A stretch of DNA of 64,000 bases from CADEDH01 sp965216205 (lineage in GTDB: Bacteria > Actinomycetota > Acidimicrobiia > Acidimicrobiales > SZUA-35). The translations under genes were made by a program, and so were the position numbers. The notes below the pieces were generated by a model, which ran no database searches, was not told where the DNA came from, and saw nothing but the letters and a program-made list of their open reading frames with translations. Shown one piece after another: positions 25,325-33,454 of the stretch (position 1 is its first letter; each line of letters opens with the position of its first letter). Where the stretch lies: assembly GCA_965216205.1 (NCBI GenBank), contig OZ244139.1, positions 5,828,001 through 5,892,000 of the forward strand. The letters are read 5' to 3'.

Positions 25325-25386
25325 GTGACGAGCACCGTGCTAACGGGTGACCAGGACCGTGTTCATGGGGTGACCAGCACCTTGAT
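25325..25386 (-). repeat. Three 22-23 bp repeats of the alcohol dehydrogenase 3' end
   Basis: On the minus strand the last codons of the dehydrogenase, coding V-L-V-T-P then TGA, are followed by two imperfect copies at 22- and 23-base steps. They would code T-V-L-V-T-R then TAG, and T-V-L-V-T-P then TAG. The GTGA of each copy begins at 25370, 25347 and 25325. This looks like tandem duplication of the gene's end, including its stop codon. Confidence 0.6.
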
Positions 25387-26382
25387 CGCGCCGTCGGCCT
25401 TCGTGTCGTTCGTCTCGAACGCCGTGACGATGTCGTCGAGCGGGTAGCGGTGGGTGACGATCGGGTCGAGATCGACCCGGCCGGAGCGGATCAGCTCCAG
25501 GCTCCGCTCGTACTGGCCCCGTCCACCGTTGCCGCCCACCCCGAACACGGTGAGCGTGCGCAACATGATCGTCTTCACCGCGAGCGGCGGCAGGTCGTCG
25601 GCGAAGCCGATGAGGCAGACCTTCCCCTCCTTGCGGACGAGGGGCAACACCAGCTCCATCGAGTCCGGATAGCCCGACGACTCGATGACCACGTCGGCCC
25701 CGGCACCGCCGGTCATGTCCAGCACGACCTCCGTGGCGTCGGCCGTGCGCACGTTGACGCAGTCGGTCGCCCCGTAGGCCCGCGACACCGCGAACGGCGC
25801 GTCGCGGGCGTCGGTCACGATGAGGCGGCCCGCCCCCGACAGCGCGCACATCCTCGTCAGCGCCAGCCCGATCGGCCCCTGGCCGAGCACGACCACCGTG
25901 TCACCCAGCCGGATCGACAGGCGGTCGACGGCGTTGAGGGCCACGGCGAGCGGTTCGAGCAGCGACGCCTGCCACGGCTCCACACCGTTCGGGATCGGCA
26001 CGAGGTTGATGCGAGGAACGGCCACCTTCTCGGCCAGGCAACCGTCGAGCCAGAGCCCCATGAGCCGCTTCTGCTTGCACTCGCGGAGCTCACCGTCGAG
26101 ACAGAGCGCACACTCGCCGCAGGGCACGGAGGGCTTGATGGCGAACGTCTCGCCGACGATGCCGTCGTCGACCCCATCGCCAACCGATTCGACCGTGCCC
26201 GAGAAATCGTGGCCCGGGACGCGGGGATAGGGGGTGGCGATCCGCCCGTCGTACTGGTGCTGATCGGTTCCGCACAGCGAGGCCGACGCGGGCCGTACCA
26301 CCACCCAACCGGGCTGGGCCTCCGGTTCGGGCACGTCGGTGAGGTGGACCTCCTTCACCCCCGTGAGCATTGCCGCCTTCAC
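25363..26382 (-). CDS. Zinc-dependent alcohol dehydrogenase (MDR family)
   Basis: A 339-residue medium-chain dehydrogenase. The catalytic zinc site is C-G-T-D (about residue 35), G-H-D-F-S-G and the later E. The structural zinc site shows C-G-E-C-A-L-C with a fourth Cys in R-E-C-K-Q. The NAD(P) Rossmann motif is V-V-V-L-G-Q-G-P-I-G near 165-175. I use the GTG at 26382, which overlaps the DinB stop as GTGA. It resembles sorbitol/threonine-dehydrogenase-like enzymes, oxidising a secondary alcohol. It is the last gene of the left-going unit GntR regulator-DinB-dehydrogenase, so it is probably induced with the divergent catabolic operon and may oxidise an alcohol from that pathway. The specific substrate is unknown. 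Confidence 0.9.
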   Translation of the reverse strand: MKAAMLTGVKEVHLTDVPEPEAQPGWVVVRPASASLCGTDQHQYDGRIATPYPRVPGHDFSGTVESVGDGVDDGIVGETFAIKPSVPCGECALCLDGELRECKQKRLMGLWLDGCLAEKVAVPRINLVPIPNGVEPWQASLLEPLAVALNAVDRLSIRLGDTVVVLGQGPIGLALTRMCALSGAGRLIVTDARDAPFAVSRAYGATDCVNVRTADATEVVLDMTGGAGADVVIESSGYPDSMELVLPLVRKEGKVCLIGFADDLPPLAVKTIMLRTLTVFGVGGNGGRGQYERSLELIRSGRVDLDPIVTHRYPLDDIVTAFETNDTKADGAIKVLVTP

Positions 26383-26873
26383 GCGCTGCCCTCCGGCAGG
26401 GCGCCCCTGCTCTCGAGGGTGTCGATCACGTCCTGGAGGTGACCGGCGAAGTGTCCCATGATCAGCGGCGTCCACTCGGCGACGGTCATCGTGCCGAGGT
26501 CGGGGATCTCCACGGTGCGGTCGAGGACGGCCGGGTCGGTGGCCGGCAGCGCGGTCGCCACCGTCCGCCGGGTGCTGGCGACCTGCGCCCTGGCGATCTC
26601 GACCGTCGGTGGCGGGTAGCCGAGCACGTCGTGGCCGATCTCCTCCCGGTGGAAGAAGGCGAGGTCGGGGTCGTGGCGCAGGCGCGCCAGATCGCCCAGC
26701 CACAGGATGGCGGCGAGGTTGGCGTGGCTGAGGTACTGCGCCGCGGTCCAGCCCCCGGCGGGGCTGGCCAGGTGCAGGTCGCCGTCGCCGATGCCGGCGA
26801 GGACGGCGTCGAGCTCGGCCAACGCCGCGTCGGCTTCCGCCGCCGCGGTCCGAAGCATCTCGTCGTGACTCAT
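26379..26873 (-). CDS. DinB-fold protein (putative thiol-dependent enzyme)
   Basis: A 164-residue four-helix DinB-superfamily protein. Metal-binding histidines expected of the fold appear in Y-L-S-H-A-N (near residue 50) and in the last helix G-H-F-A-G-H-L-Q-D (near 143-150). In actinobacteria such proteins often are mycothiol-dependent S-transferases or isomerases (maleylpyruvate isomerase type) for detoxification or ring catabolism. A GGAGACGAG Shine-Dalgarno lies just before the ATG at 26873. It overlaps the dehydrogenase start by four bases. Given the CoA-linked catabolic operon next door, a role in handling a reactive intermediate is plausible but not shown. Confidence 0.8.
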   Translation of the reverse strand: MSHDEMLRTAAAEADAALAELDAVLAGIGDGDLHLASPAGGWTAAQYLSHANLAAILWLGDLARLRHDPDLAFFHREEIGHDVLGYPPPTVEIARAQVASTRRTVATALPATDPAVLDRTVEIPDLGTMTVAEWTPLIMGHFAGHLQDVIDTLESRGALPEGSA

Positions 26874-26915
26874 CTCGTCTCCTTGTGGTCGTGTCTCAGG
26901 TGCCGATCACCCGGG

Positions 26916-27665
26916 CTACGGCCCGGGCGCAGGCTCGGGCTCCGGTCCGACAGCGCGCTCGCGGAACGCATGCACATGGCGGTGCATCCGCCGGCGGGCC
27001 GCGTCGGCGTCGCCGGCGCGGATGGCCTCGACGACGGCGTCGTGGGCGCGGGCGACCTCGTGGCGAACGGGGAGCGAGTTCACGTGCTCGATCTCGGTGC
27101 CGTCGTACACGGCCGACGAGAGCGCCGCCATGATCGCGATGAGCAGCTCGTTGTGGGTGGCGTCGACCACCGTGAGGTGCCACCGCAGGTTCAACTGCAG
27201 GTACTCGCCGAGGTCGTCGATGTTCGCCCGCAACAGGGCACCACATTCGTCGAGGGCGGCCAGGTCGTCGTCGGTCCGGTTCTCGGCCGCCAACGCGGCA
27301 CACGACGGTTCGATCGCCTCTCGGGTCGCCAGCAGGTCCGGGAGGTGGACCTGGGTGCCGCGGATGAAACCATCGATCGAGCGGGTGACGAGCTCACGTC
27401 CGGGGCGGCGGACGGTCCACCCCCCATACCGTCCGAGGCGGGGCGTGACCAGCGAGTCGATCTCCAGCTTCCGGAGCCCCTCGCGTACGGTGGCTCGGGT
27501 CAGCCCCGTGTCGGCCATGAGGGCCCGCTCCGAGGGGAGCACGTCACCGGGGCTCAGGTCGCCGCCGAGCACGAGCTGACGCAGCCGCTCGGCGAGCACC
27601 GCCGCCGCATCGGGCTCGTCGATCACGCCGATGAACGTGTCGTCCTCGATGGTGATTCGACCCAC
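26916..27665 (-). CDS. GntR-family (FadR subfamily) transcriptional regulator
   Basis: A 249-residue repressor-type regulator. Residues 22-85 form the GntR winged helix (L-R-Q-L-V-L-G-G-D-L-S-P-G-D-V-L-P-S-E-R, then T-G-L-T-R-A-T-V-R-E-G-L-R-K-L). Residues 100-230 form the all-helical FCD ligand domain, with histidines in R-W-H-L-T-V-V and M-H-R-H-V-H typical of the metal site in FadR-type sensors. The start is the GTG at 27665, eight bases from a -10 element, so the mRNA may be leaderless. It lies back to back with the operon starting at 27759, and the shared region contains a 16-bp perfect inverted repeat. The natural ligand is probably an acid or CoA-ester intermediate of that operon's pathway. 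Confidence 0.92.
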   Translation of the reverse strand: MGRITIEDDTFIGVIDEPDAAAVLAERLRQLVLGGDLSPGDVLPSERALMADTGLTRATVREGLRKLEIDSLVTPRLGRYGGWTVRRPGRELVTRSIDGFIRGTQVHLPDLLATREAIEPSCAALAAENRTDDDLAALDECGALLRANIDDLGEYLQLNLRWHLTVVDATHNELLIAIMAALSSAVYDGTEIEHVNSLPVRHEVARAHDAVVEAIRAGDADAARRRMHRHVHAFRERAVGPEPEPAPGP

Positions 27666-27673
27666 GGGCGCTC

Positions 27674-27703
27674 ACCGTAGCCAGCGCCGTGGTCAATGGT
27701 CAA
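27674..27703 (-). promoter_or_regulatory. Promoter of the GntR regulator gene
   Basis: On the minus strand TTGACC (27703-27698) is followed after 18 bases by TACGGT (27679-27674), and eight bases later by the GTG start at 27665. The -35 box lies inside the operator, which predicts autorepression. The short distance to the start codon implies a leaderless transcript. Confidence 0.6.
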
Positions 27704-27731
27704 CCATTTCGAGTCAATGGTTGACCATTGA
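27693..27731. promoter_or_regulatory. GntR operator: 16-bp perfect inverted repeat
   Basis: TCAATGGTCAACCATT at 27693-27708 is the exact inverse of AATGGTTGACCATTGA at 27716-27731, separated by seven bases. Each arm is itself nearly palindromic around ATGGT..ACCAT, the TGGT/ACCA signature of FadR-subfamily sites, so two dimers could bind. It lies between the divergent starts and covers both -35 boxes. Confidence 0.75.
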
Positions 27732-27750
27732 TCGCCCCGGCCAGTAGAGT
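27721..27750 (+). promoter_or_regulatory. Promoter of the catabolic operon
   Basis: TTGACC at 27721-27726, an 18-base spacer, and TAGAGT at 27745-27750, then eight bases to the GTG at 27759. It mirrors the opposite promoter in box sequence, spacer and distance to the start codon. The -35 lies in the right operator arm, so the regulator should block transcription. Confidence 0.6.
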
Positions 27751-27758
27751 CCTGCCTC

Positions 27759-28748
27759 GTGACCCGCTCGACGAGCAACGCACGCCCCGAGGACGGGCCG
27801 CCCGTGTTCACCCCCGACGACGACGGCTTCCACCGCCAGCTCCGCGGCGACGACTGGTGGTTCACCGAGACGGCGTGGTTCTCGTTCCACCACGTCGAAC
27901 GCGAGCTGGGCGGGTGGTTCTACACGATGGCCCGCCACAACATCGGCACCGTGGCCGGCGGCGCGTGGGTGTGGGACGGCTCGGCCCACCTCCCCTGGGA
28001 CGTGCTCTACAGCACGAACTACACCGCCCTCGAGCTCCCGGCCGACGCCGACCTCCGCAACTGTGAGCTCCCCACGGGGGTGGCGATCCGGGTGGAGGAA
28101 CCCACCTCGGTCTACCACCTCGCCTACGACGACCCGGGTCGGTTCACCGCCGACTTGCGATTCACCGGCGCGATGGCGCCCCGCCCACTCGTGGCCACCG
28201 GATCCACGTTCGGCAAGGCCGCCCACTTCGATCAGATCGGCCACATCACCGGAACCATCGAGCTCCACGGCGAGACCATCGACATCGACTGCTGGTCGAT
28301 GCGGGATCGAACGTGGGGCCGGCGGCCAGAGAACCGACCCCGCCAGGCCGCCTACGTCACCGGAGCCGGCGACAGCGGGACCGGCTTTCTCGCGGTCACC
28401 AACACCCGCGACGGCACCGACCGGGTCTCCTACGGCTTCGTCAACCGGGCCGGCGAGCCGGTCTCGCTCGTCGACGGGGAGCGCGGTGTGGTGCGCGACG
28501 CCTCGCAGGGATGGGTCGACGAGATCACCGTCGACGCAATCGATGCCGCCGGCGACCCGTTCTCGGTCACCGGTCGATCGGTGAGCCGGATCATCATCAA
28601 CCGGCACAGCTTCATCGACATCAACAGCCTCATCCGCTGGACCCGAACCGACACCGGCGAGACGTGGTGGGGTGAGGATCAGGACATGTGGCCGGTCCAC
28701 CGTTGGTCGGCGGCCGCCCGCGACGAGGACTGGAGCCTGCGGCCATGA
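27759..28748 (+). CDS. Lipocalin/CrtC-like protein (DUF7065-type), first gene of catabolic operon
   Basis: A 329-residue protein without signal peptide or membrane segment. It is rich in aromatic residues and beta strands, and contains W-W-F-T-E-T-A-W-F-S near residue 33, a central I-D-I-D-C-W-S-M-R-D-R-T-W-G-R segment near 175, and a C-terminal W-W-G-E-D-Q-D. This resembles the DUF7064/7065 group, whose members show distant similarity to hydroxyneurosporene-synthase (CrtC)-type double lipocalins. The biochemical role is not known; a hydratase or a binding protein for a hydrophobic substrate is possible. The GTG start lies directly after the promoter, and the stop overlaps the next gene as ATGA. 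A related protein is encoded at 33451. Confidence 0.7.
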   Translation: MTRSTSNARPEDGPPVFTPDDDGFHRQLRGDDWWFTETAWFSFHHVERELGGWFYTMARHNIGTVAGGAWVWDGSAHLPWDVLYSTNYTALELPADADLRNCELPTGVAIRVEEPTSVYHLAYDDPGRFTADLRFTGAMAPRPLVATGSTFGKAAHFDQIGHITGTIELHGETIDIDCWSMRDRTWGRRPENRPRQAAYVTGAGDSGTGFLAVTNTRDGTDRVSYGFVNRAGEPVSLVDGERGVVRDASQGWVDEITVDAIDAAGDPFSVTGRSVSRIIINRHSFIDINSLIRWTRTDTGETWWGEDQDMWPVHRWSAAARDEDWSLRP

Positions 28749-29146
28749 CGCTCACCATCCACGAGCAACTGCGGCGCCTCGCCGACACCCTCCGCAACGA
28801 GGTCGGGCCGGCCGTCGGCGACGAGTACACGAGGACCCAGGCGTTCATGTCGTCGGTCATCCTCCAGCGGCTGGCCAACCAGGTCGAGCACGGGCCCCGC
28901 CACGCCGACGCCGAGGCCGGCGAGGTCGCCGCGCTGCACGAGCGGCTGGCCCCGGTCCTGGCGAACGGACCCGACCGCGTGACCGCCGCCGCGGCGCTGG
29001 CCGCCGAGACCGGAACGATCGCGGCCCTCGCCCCGCTCATCCGGGAGCTCCACTCCTGGGACGACTCCGCCGCGGCCGACGCCCTCGCCTTGATCCGGCC
29101 GGCACTCCGGGCCGACATCGACCGCCGGATGGAGATCGCCACATGA
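28745..29146 (+). CDS. Small helical protein, partner of phosphotransferase-fold kinase
   Basis: A 133-residue, predicted all-helical protein with no named family that I recognise. It begins at an ATG overlapping the previous stop (ATGA) and its own stop overlaps the kinase start in the same way, so it is made together with the kinase. The N-terminal stretch fits L-A-x2-L-x3-V-x-P-A-x6-R-x-Q, then a hydrophobic helix ending V-E. The same pattern occurs in the protein at 35663, which also neighbours a kinase of this fold. I infer that the two are one family and may form a complex with, or regulate, the kinases. Confidence 0.65.
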   Translation: MTLTIHEQLRRLADTLRNEVGPAVGDEYTRTQAFMSSVILQRLANQVEHGPRHADAEAGEVAALHERLAPVLANGPDRVTAAAALAAETGTIAALAPLIRELHSWDDSAAADALALIRPALRADIDRRMEIAT

Positions 29147-30270
29147 GCCCCGCCGACCAGACGACCGCCGACCAGACGACCGCCGACCAGGCCACCAGCG
29201 ACGAGCAGAACGGCGACCTGAAGACCAGCGGCGACCGCAACCCCGACGGCGAGCTCGAGGCGACCCTCGCCGCCTACCTCGCAGCCCGACTCGGCACGGC
29301 CGGCCCCGTTCGCATCGAAGGGATGGACCGGATCGCCGTCGGCTGGTCGCATGAGACCTGGCTGTTCGACGCCGTCTGGACCGACGGCGGTGAGACGCAA
29401 CGTCGGGGCATGTGCCTGCGGCGCGACCCGGGCAATGCGCTCCTCCGGGAGACCTCAGACCTGGCTGAGCAGTTCCGGGTCCTCCAGTGCCTCGCCCACA
29501 CCGACGTGCCGGCACCGGCTGCCCACTGGTACGAGGCCGACCCGAGCGTGCTGGGCGCACCGGCGCTGGTGATGGAGAAGGTCCCCGGTGAGTGCCCCAG
29601 CCCGTGGCGTCGGTCCGGGCGGGAGTACTACGCGGCGGCCGCCGAGCGTGGTGTGCTCCCCGAGAGCTTCGTCGATGCCCTCGCCGCCATCCACAACGCC
29701 GACTGGGAGGCCGCCGGCCTCGACTTCCTCGGCGTCCCGGGTCCCGGCGACGACTTCGCCCGCCGCGAGATCCACCGCTGGCAGACACTGATCGAGGAGT
29801 CGGGCCACCCCGGTCATCCGATCCTCGACGACCTGGTGGGGTGGCTCGAGGCCAACGCCCCTGCCACCGACCGCCTCACCCTCGTGCACGGCGCCTACCG
29901 GACCGGCAACGTGCTCATCCACGATGACCGGGTCAGCGCCGTGCTCGACTGGGAGCTCCAGGTGATCGGCGACCCGATGTACGACGTGGCGTACATGCTC
30001 ACCGAGCTCAATCGGGAGGGCACCGACCTCCTCTCGAACGTGGTTCCCCGCGACCTCTTCTACGAGCGCTACCAGGCGGCCACCGGCATCGAGATCGACG
30101 ACGAGCGCTGCCGGTACTACCAGCTGCTCTACGCCATGCGGTCGGCCGCGTTCTGGATGAGCGCCGCCGGCCTCTATGCCGATGGACGCAACACCGACCT
30201 TCGGCTCGCCAGGACCGAGTGGTCGGTCACGGTCGCCCTCGAACGGGCGGCCCAGGAGCTGGGCTATTGA
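29143..30270 (+). CDS. Phosphotransferase-fold protein with altered catalytic loop
   Basis: A 375-residue APH-fold protein of the type found in ACAD10/ACAD11-like lipid kinases and many actinobacterial catabolic operons. The N-terminal 35 residues are low complexity with a T-T-A-D-Q repeat. The kinase part starts near 55 with R-I-A-V-G-W-S-H-E-T-W. The catalytic loop reads L-V-H-G-A-Y-R-T-G-N-V where the family has H-G-D; the codon at 29893-29895 is GCC (Ala251), so the catalytic aspartate is missing. The metal-binding D-W-E (269-271) is present. It may be an inactive or regulatory paralogue of the kinase at 34608, or use another base. The start ATG overlaps the helical-protein stop. Confidence 0.85.
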   Translation: MSPADQTTADQTTADQATSDEQNGDLKTSGDRNPDGELEATLAAYLAARLGTAGPVRIEGMDRIAVGWSHETWLFDAVWTDGGETQRRGMCLRRDPGNALLRETSDLAEQFRVLQCLAHTDVPAPAAHWYEADPSVLGAPALVMEKVPGECPSPWRRSGREYYAAAAERGVLPESFVDALAAIHNADWEAAGLDFLGVPGPGDDFARREIHRWQTLIEESGHPGHPILDDLVGWLEANAPATDRLTLVHGAYRTGNVLIHDDRVSAVLDWELQVIGDPMYDVAYMLTELNREGTDLLSNVVPRDLFYERYQAATGIEIDDERCRYYQLLYAMRSAAFWMSAAGLYADGRNTDLRLARTEWSVTVALERAAQELGY

Positions 30271-30357
30271 CGCGCGGGATCTCCCACTCGGCCGGGTCGG
30301 CACCGATCGTGCCGCGCCCGTCGTCGAGCACCGATCGAACCGGGGAGCTGAACTGAC

Positions 30358-31818
30358 ATGACATCTCGAACCGCAGCGGAGGTCCGAGCCGGGCTCGACC
30401 ACCCGATCGTCGACGGTGACGGGCACTGGGTCGAGCACCATCCGGTGATGGTGGAGGCGCTCCGCCGCATCGGGGGCGAGCGGGCGGCCGAGGGCTACTC
30501 GGCGTTCGGTCGCATGATCGGGGCCAACGTGGCGATGAGCACCGCCGAGCGACGCGACCGCAACCTCGGTCACGAGGCGTTCTGGTCGGTCCCCACGGCG
30601 AACACGCTCGACCGGGCGACGGCCATGATGCCCGGTCTGCTGGCCGAGCGGCTCGGCGAGCTCGGCATCGACTTCACCGTCCTCTATCCCACCCAGGGTC
30701 TCGGCATCGTGAACGTCCCCGACGCCGAGACCCGCCAGGCGGCCTGCCGGGCCTACAACACCTTCGCCGCCGAGTACTTCGCCGACCACGCCAGGCTCAT
30801 GACCCCGGCCGCGGTGGTGCCGATGTTCACCCCCGACGAAGCCATCGCCGCGCTCGACCATGCGGTGGGGGAGCTCGGTATGAAGGCGGCGATGTTCGGC
30901 AGCCTGATGGCCCGGTCGCTACCCGGGTCGGGCGGCACCGACAGCGCCGACGACGACGCCATCCGGCTGGACCTGGTCGGGCTCGACAGCGACCACGACT
31001 ACGACCCCGTCTGGCAGCGGTGCATCGAGCTGGGCGTGTCGCCGTCGTTCCACGCCTCCGGCCGAGGGCGGGGGTTCGGGCTCCGGGCCTCGCCGTCCAA
31101 CTTCACCTACAACCACATCGGGCACTTCGCAGCTGCCGGCGAGGCGGTGTGCAAGGCGCTGTTCTTCGGTGGCGTGACCCGCCGGTTCCCCCAACTCAAC
31201 TTCGCGTTCCTCGAGGGCGGCGCGGCATGGGCCTGCCAGTTGCTCAGCGACATCGTGGAGCACTGGGAGGTCCGCAACCCCGCGGCGCTCGCGACCCAAC
31301 TCGACCCCGGCCTGCTCGACAACGAGCTCCTCGACGAGCTCGCCCAACGCCACGGCAGCGACGCCATGAGGCGGGCGACGGCCGAGCGTCGAACCCGCCC
31401 CGTCGCCACCGGCCCGACGCTGGTGGGTGGACGGCCCGCCCCCGATGACTTCGCAGCGTGTGGCATCGAGCGGGAGGAGGACATCGCCGAACTCTTCGTC
31501 CGTCCGTTCTGGTTCGGCTGCGAGGCCGAGGACCGGCTCGCGGCGTGGGCGTTCAAGGCCGAGCACAACGCGTTCGGGGCTCGGCTGCAGGCCACACTCG
31601 GATCCGACATCGGCCACTTCGACGTCGCCGACATGACCACGGTCATCCCCTCGGCCCACGAGCTGGTCGACGAGGGTCTAATGACCCCCGCCGACTTCCG
31701 CGACTTCGCCTTCGCCAACACGGTCCGGTTCTTCGGTGGCACCAATCCTCGGTTCTTCGACGGGACCGCGGTTGAGGAAGCGGCGGCTGCGGTGCTGGCC
31801 GAGTCGGCCTCGCCGTGA
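30358..31818 (+). CDS. Amidohydrolase-family (ACMSD-like) protein
   Basis: A 486-residue member of the amidohydrolase_2 superfamily, TIM-barrel metal hydrolases and decarboxylases. The first barrel strand reads V-D-G-D-G-H-W-V-E, a variant of the D-x-H-x-H metal motif lacking the first histidine, as in several actinobacterial catabolic members. A conserved W-x-R-C-I-E-L-G-V-S-P-S-F-H-A-S segment follows (strand with metal His), then F-A-F-L-E-G-G-A-A-W, and a final S-D-I-G-H-F-D with the catalytic Asp/His. Such proteins hydrolyse or decarboxylate ring-derived intermediates. The gene lies 87 bases after the kinase and 25 bases before the CoA ligase in the GntR-controlled operon. The reaction here is inferred only at family level. 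Confidence 0.85.
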   Translation: MTSRTAAEVRAGLDHPIVDGDGHWVEHHPVMVEALRRIGGERAAEGYSAFGRMIGANVAMSTAERRDRNLGHEAFWSVPTANTLDRATAMMPGLLAERLGELGIDFTVLYPTQGLGIVNVPDAETRQAACRAYNTFAAEYFADHARLMTPAAVVPMFTPDEAIAALDHAVGELGMKAAMFGSLMARSLPGSGGTDSADDDAIRLDLVGLDSDHDYDPVWQRCIELGVSPSFHASGRGRGFGLRASPSNFTYNHIGHFAAAGEAVCKALFFGGVTRRFPQLNFAFLEGGAAWACQLLSDIVEHWEVRNPAALATQLDPGLLDNELLDELAQRHGSDAMRRATAERRTRPVATGPTLVGGRPAPDDFAACGIEREEDIAELFVRPFWFGCEAEDRLAAWAFKAEHNAFGARLQATLGSDIGHFDVADMTTVIPSAHELVDEGLMTPADFRDFAFANTVRFFGGTNPRFFDGTAVEEAAAAVLAESASP

Positions 31819-31843
31819 GCCGGGCCCGAGACCAGCGGCCGGC

Positions 31844-33454
31844 ATGACCGCCATCCCCCAGACCGAGCCGCTCACGATCGGGCAGGCCCTCACCGCCCAG
31901 GCCCGGATCCGCCCCGCCGTCGTGGGCGCGCGCGACCTCGAGCGATCCCTCACCTATCGAGCGTGGAACGAGCGGTCCTGCCGGCTGGCCAACGCCCTGC
32001 TCGGCCTCGGCCTGGAACGGGGTCAGCGGGTGGTGGTGCTCGCCCACAACCGGTTGGAGTGGGCCGAGATCTATCCCGCCCTGGCCAAGGCCGGCCTCGT
32101 GGCGGTCCCGATCAACTTCCGCCTCACCGGGCCCGAGGCGGCCCACATCATCGACGACTGCGACGCGGCAGCCGTCATCGTGGAGGAGGCGCTGCGACCG
32201 ACGCTCGACGCGATCCGGGCCGGGCTGGCAGTGCCACACGACCGGTACGTCCTCATCGGCGACGCCCTGCCCACCTCGACGGCATCGACGACGAACCCGG
32301 CGACCGCACCGACTGGCTACTACGACTACGAACATCTGCTCGCCGGTGGCTCGGCGGCCGAGCCGGACGGCGCGGCCCGAGCCGGCGACGCCGCCTGCCT
32401 CCTGTACACGTCCGGCACGACCGGCCGCCCCAAAGGGGCGATCCGGAGCCATCGGGGCCTGGCCATGGTGGCGCTGTGCACCGGGCTCGAGTTCCGCCTC
32501 CACCCCGGCGACGTCGGCCTGCTGGTCATGCCGATGTGCCACGCCAACTCGCTGTACTTCTTCGTGAGCTTCCTCTACCGGGGCGCACCGTTCACCATCT
32601 TCTCCCGGGCCAGCTTCGATCCCGAGCTGTGCCTCGTCGAGCTCGGCAAGGCCACCTTCTCCTCCCTCGTCCCCACCCACTACGCAATGATGCTCGACGT
32701 GCCACCGGCCAGGCGGCCCGACACCGCGTCGGTCGAGAAGCTGCTCGTGTCGTCGGCCACCGCGTTCGTGGAGACCAAGCGGCGGATCATGGACATGTTC
32801 CCCAACTCGGGGCTCTACGAGCTCTACGGGTCGACCGAGGCGGCGTGGGTCACGATGCTCCACCCGGACGAGCAGTTCGACCACCTCGGCACGGTGGGTC
32901 GGGAGGTGGTCGGGTCGGCGCCGATCCGGCTCCTCGACGACGACGGCCGCGAGGTGCCAGACGGTGAGCCCGGCGAGCTGTTCTCGTCGAGCCCCTACCA
33001 GTTCGATGGCTACTGGAACCTGCCGGAGCAGACCGCCGACGCGATGCGGGGCGAGTACGTGAGCGTCGGCGACATCGCCCGCCGCGACGCCGATGGCTAC
33101 ATCCAGCTCATCGACCGCAAGAAGAACATGATCGTGACGGGCGGCGAGAACGTGTATCCGTCGGAGGTCGAGAACGTCCTGGCCGAGCACCCCGACGTCG
33201 GCGACGTCGCAGTGGTGGGTGTGCGGGACCCGACGTGGAGCGAGCGGGTCGTGGCCGCGATCGTTCCCCGGGCCGGCACGACCCCATCGGCCGACGCGCT
33301 GCTGGCGTGGTCGGCCGAGCGGCTGGCCGGCCACAAGCGGCCCCGCGCCATCGAGTTCCTCACCCCGGCGGAGATGCCCCGGAACGCCACCGGGAAGATA
33401 CTGCATCGCAGGTTGCGGGAGATGTTCGACGATCTGGAGGCCGAGCCCCGATGA
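31844..33454 (+). CDS. Acyl-CoA ligase (AMP-binding, ANL superfamily)
   Basis: A 536-residue adenylating enzyme that activates a carboxylic acid to its CoA ester through an acyl-AMP. The phosphate-binding loop Y-T-S-G-T-T-G-R-P-K-G is at 188-198. The motif Y-G-S-T-E near 325 and the hinge D-R-K-K-N-M-I near 428 are intact. The C-terminal catalytic lysine, in R-N-A-T-G-K-I-L-H-R, is near residue 518. The start ATG at 31844 follows the amidohydrolase stop by 25 bases, and the stop overlaps the next gene (ATGA). It probably makes the first CoA ester of the pathway; the acid is unknown, although the size and context fit long-chain, terpenoid or steroid-derived acids. Confidence 0.92.
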   Translation: MTAIPQTEPLTIGQALTAQARIRPAVVGARDLERSLTYRAWNERSCRLANALLGLGLERGQRVVVLAHNRLEWAEIYPALAKAGLVAVPINFRLTGPEAAHIIDDCDAAAVIVEEALRPTLDAIRAGLAVPHDRYVLIGDALPTSTASTTNPATAPTGYYDYEHLLAGGSAAEPDGAARAGDAACLLYTSGTTGRPKGAIRSHRGLAMVALCTGLEFRLHPGDVGLLVMPMCHANSLYFFVSFLYRGAPFTIFSRASFDPELCLVELGKATFSSLVPTHYAMMLDVPPARRPDTASVEKLLVSSATAFVETKRRIMDMFPNSGLYELYGSTEAAWVTMLHPDEQFDHLGTVGREVVGSAPIRLLDDDGREVPDGEPGELFSSSPYQFDGYWNLPEQTADAMRGEYVSVGDIARRDADGYIQLIDRKKNMIVTGGENVYPSEVENVLAEHPDVGDVAVVGVRDPTWSERVVAAIVPRAGTTPSADALLAWSAERLAGHKRPRAIEFLTPAEMPRNATGKILHRRLREMFDDLEAEPR

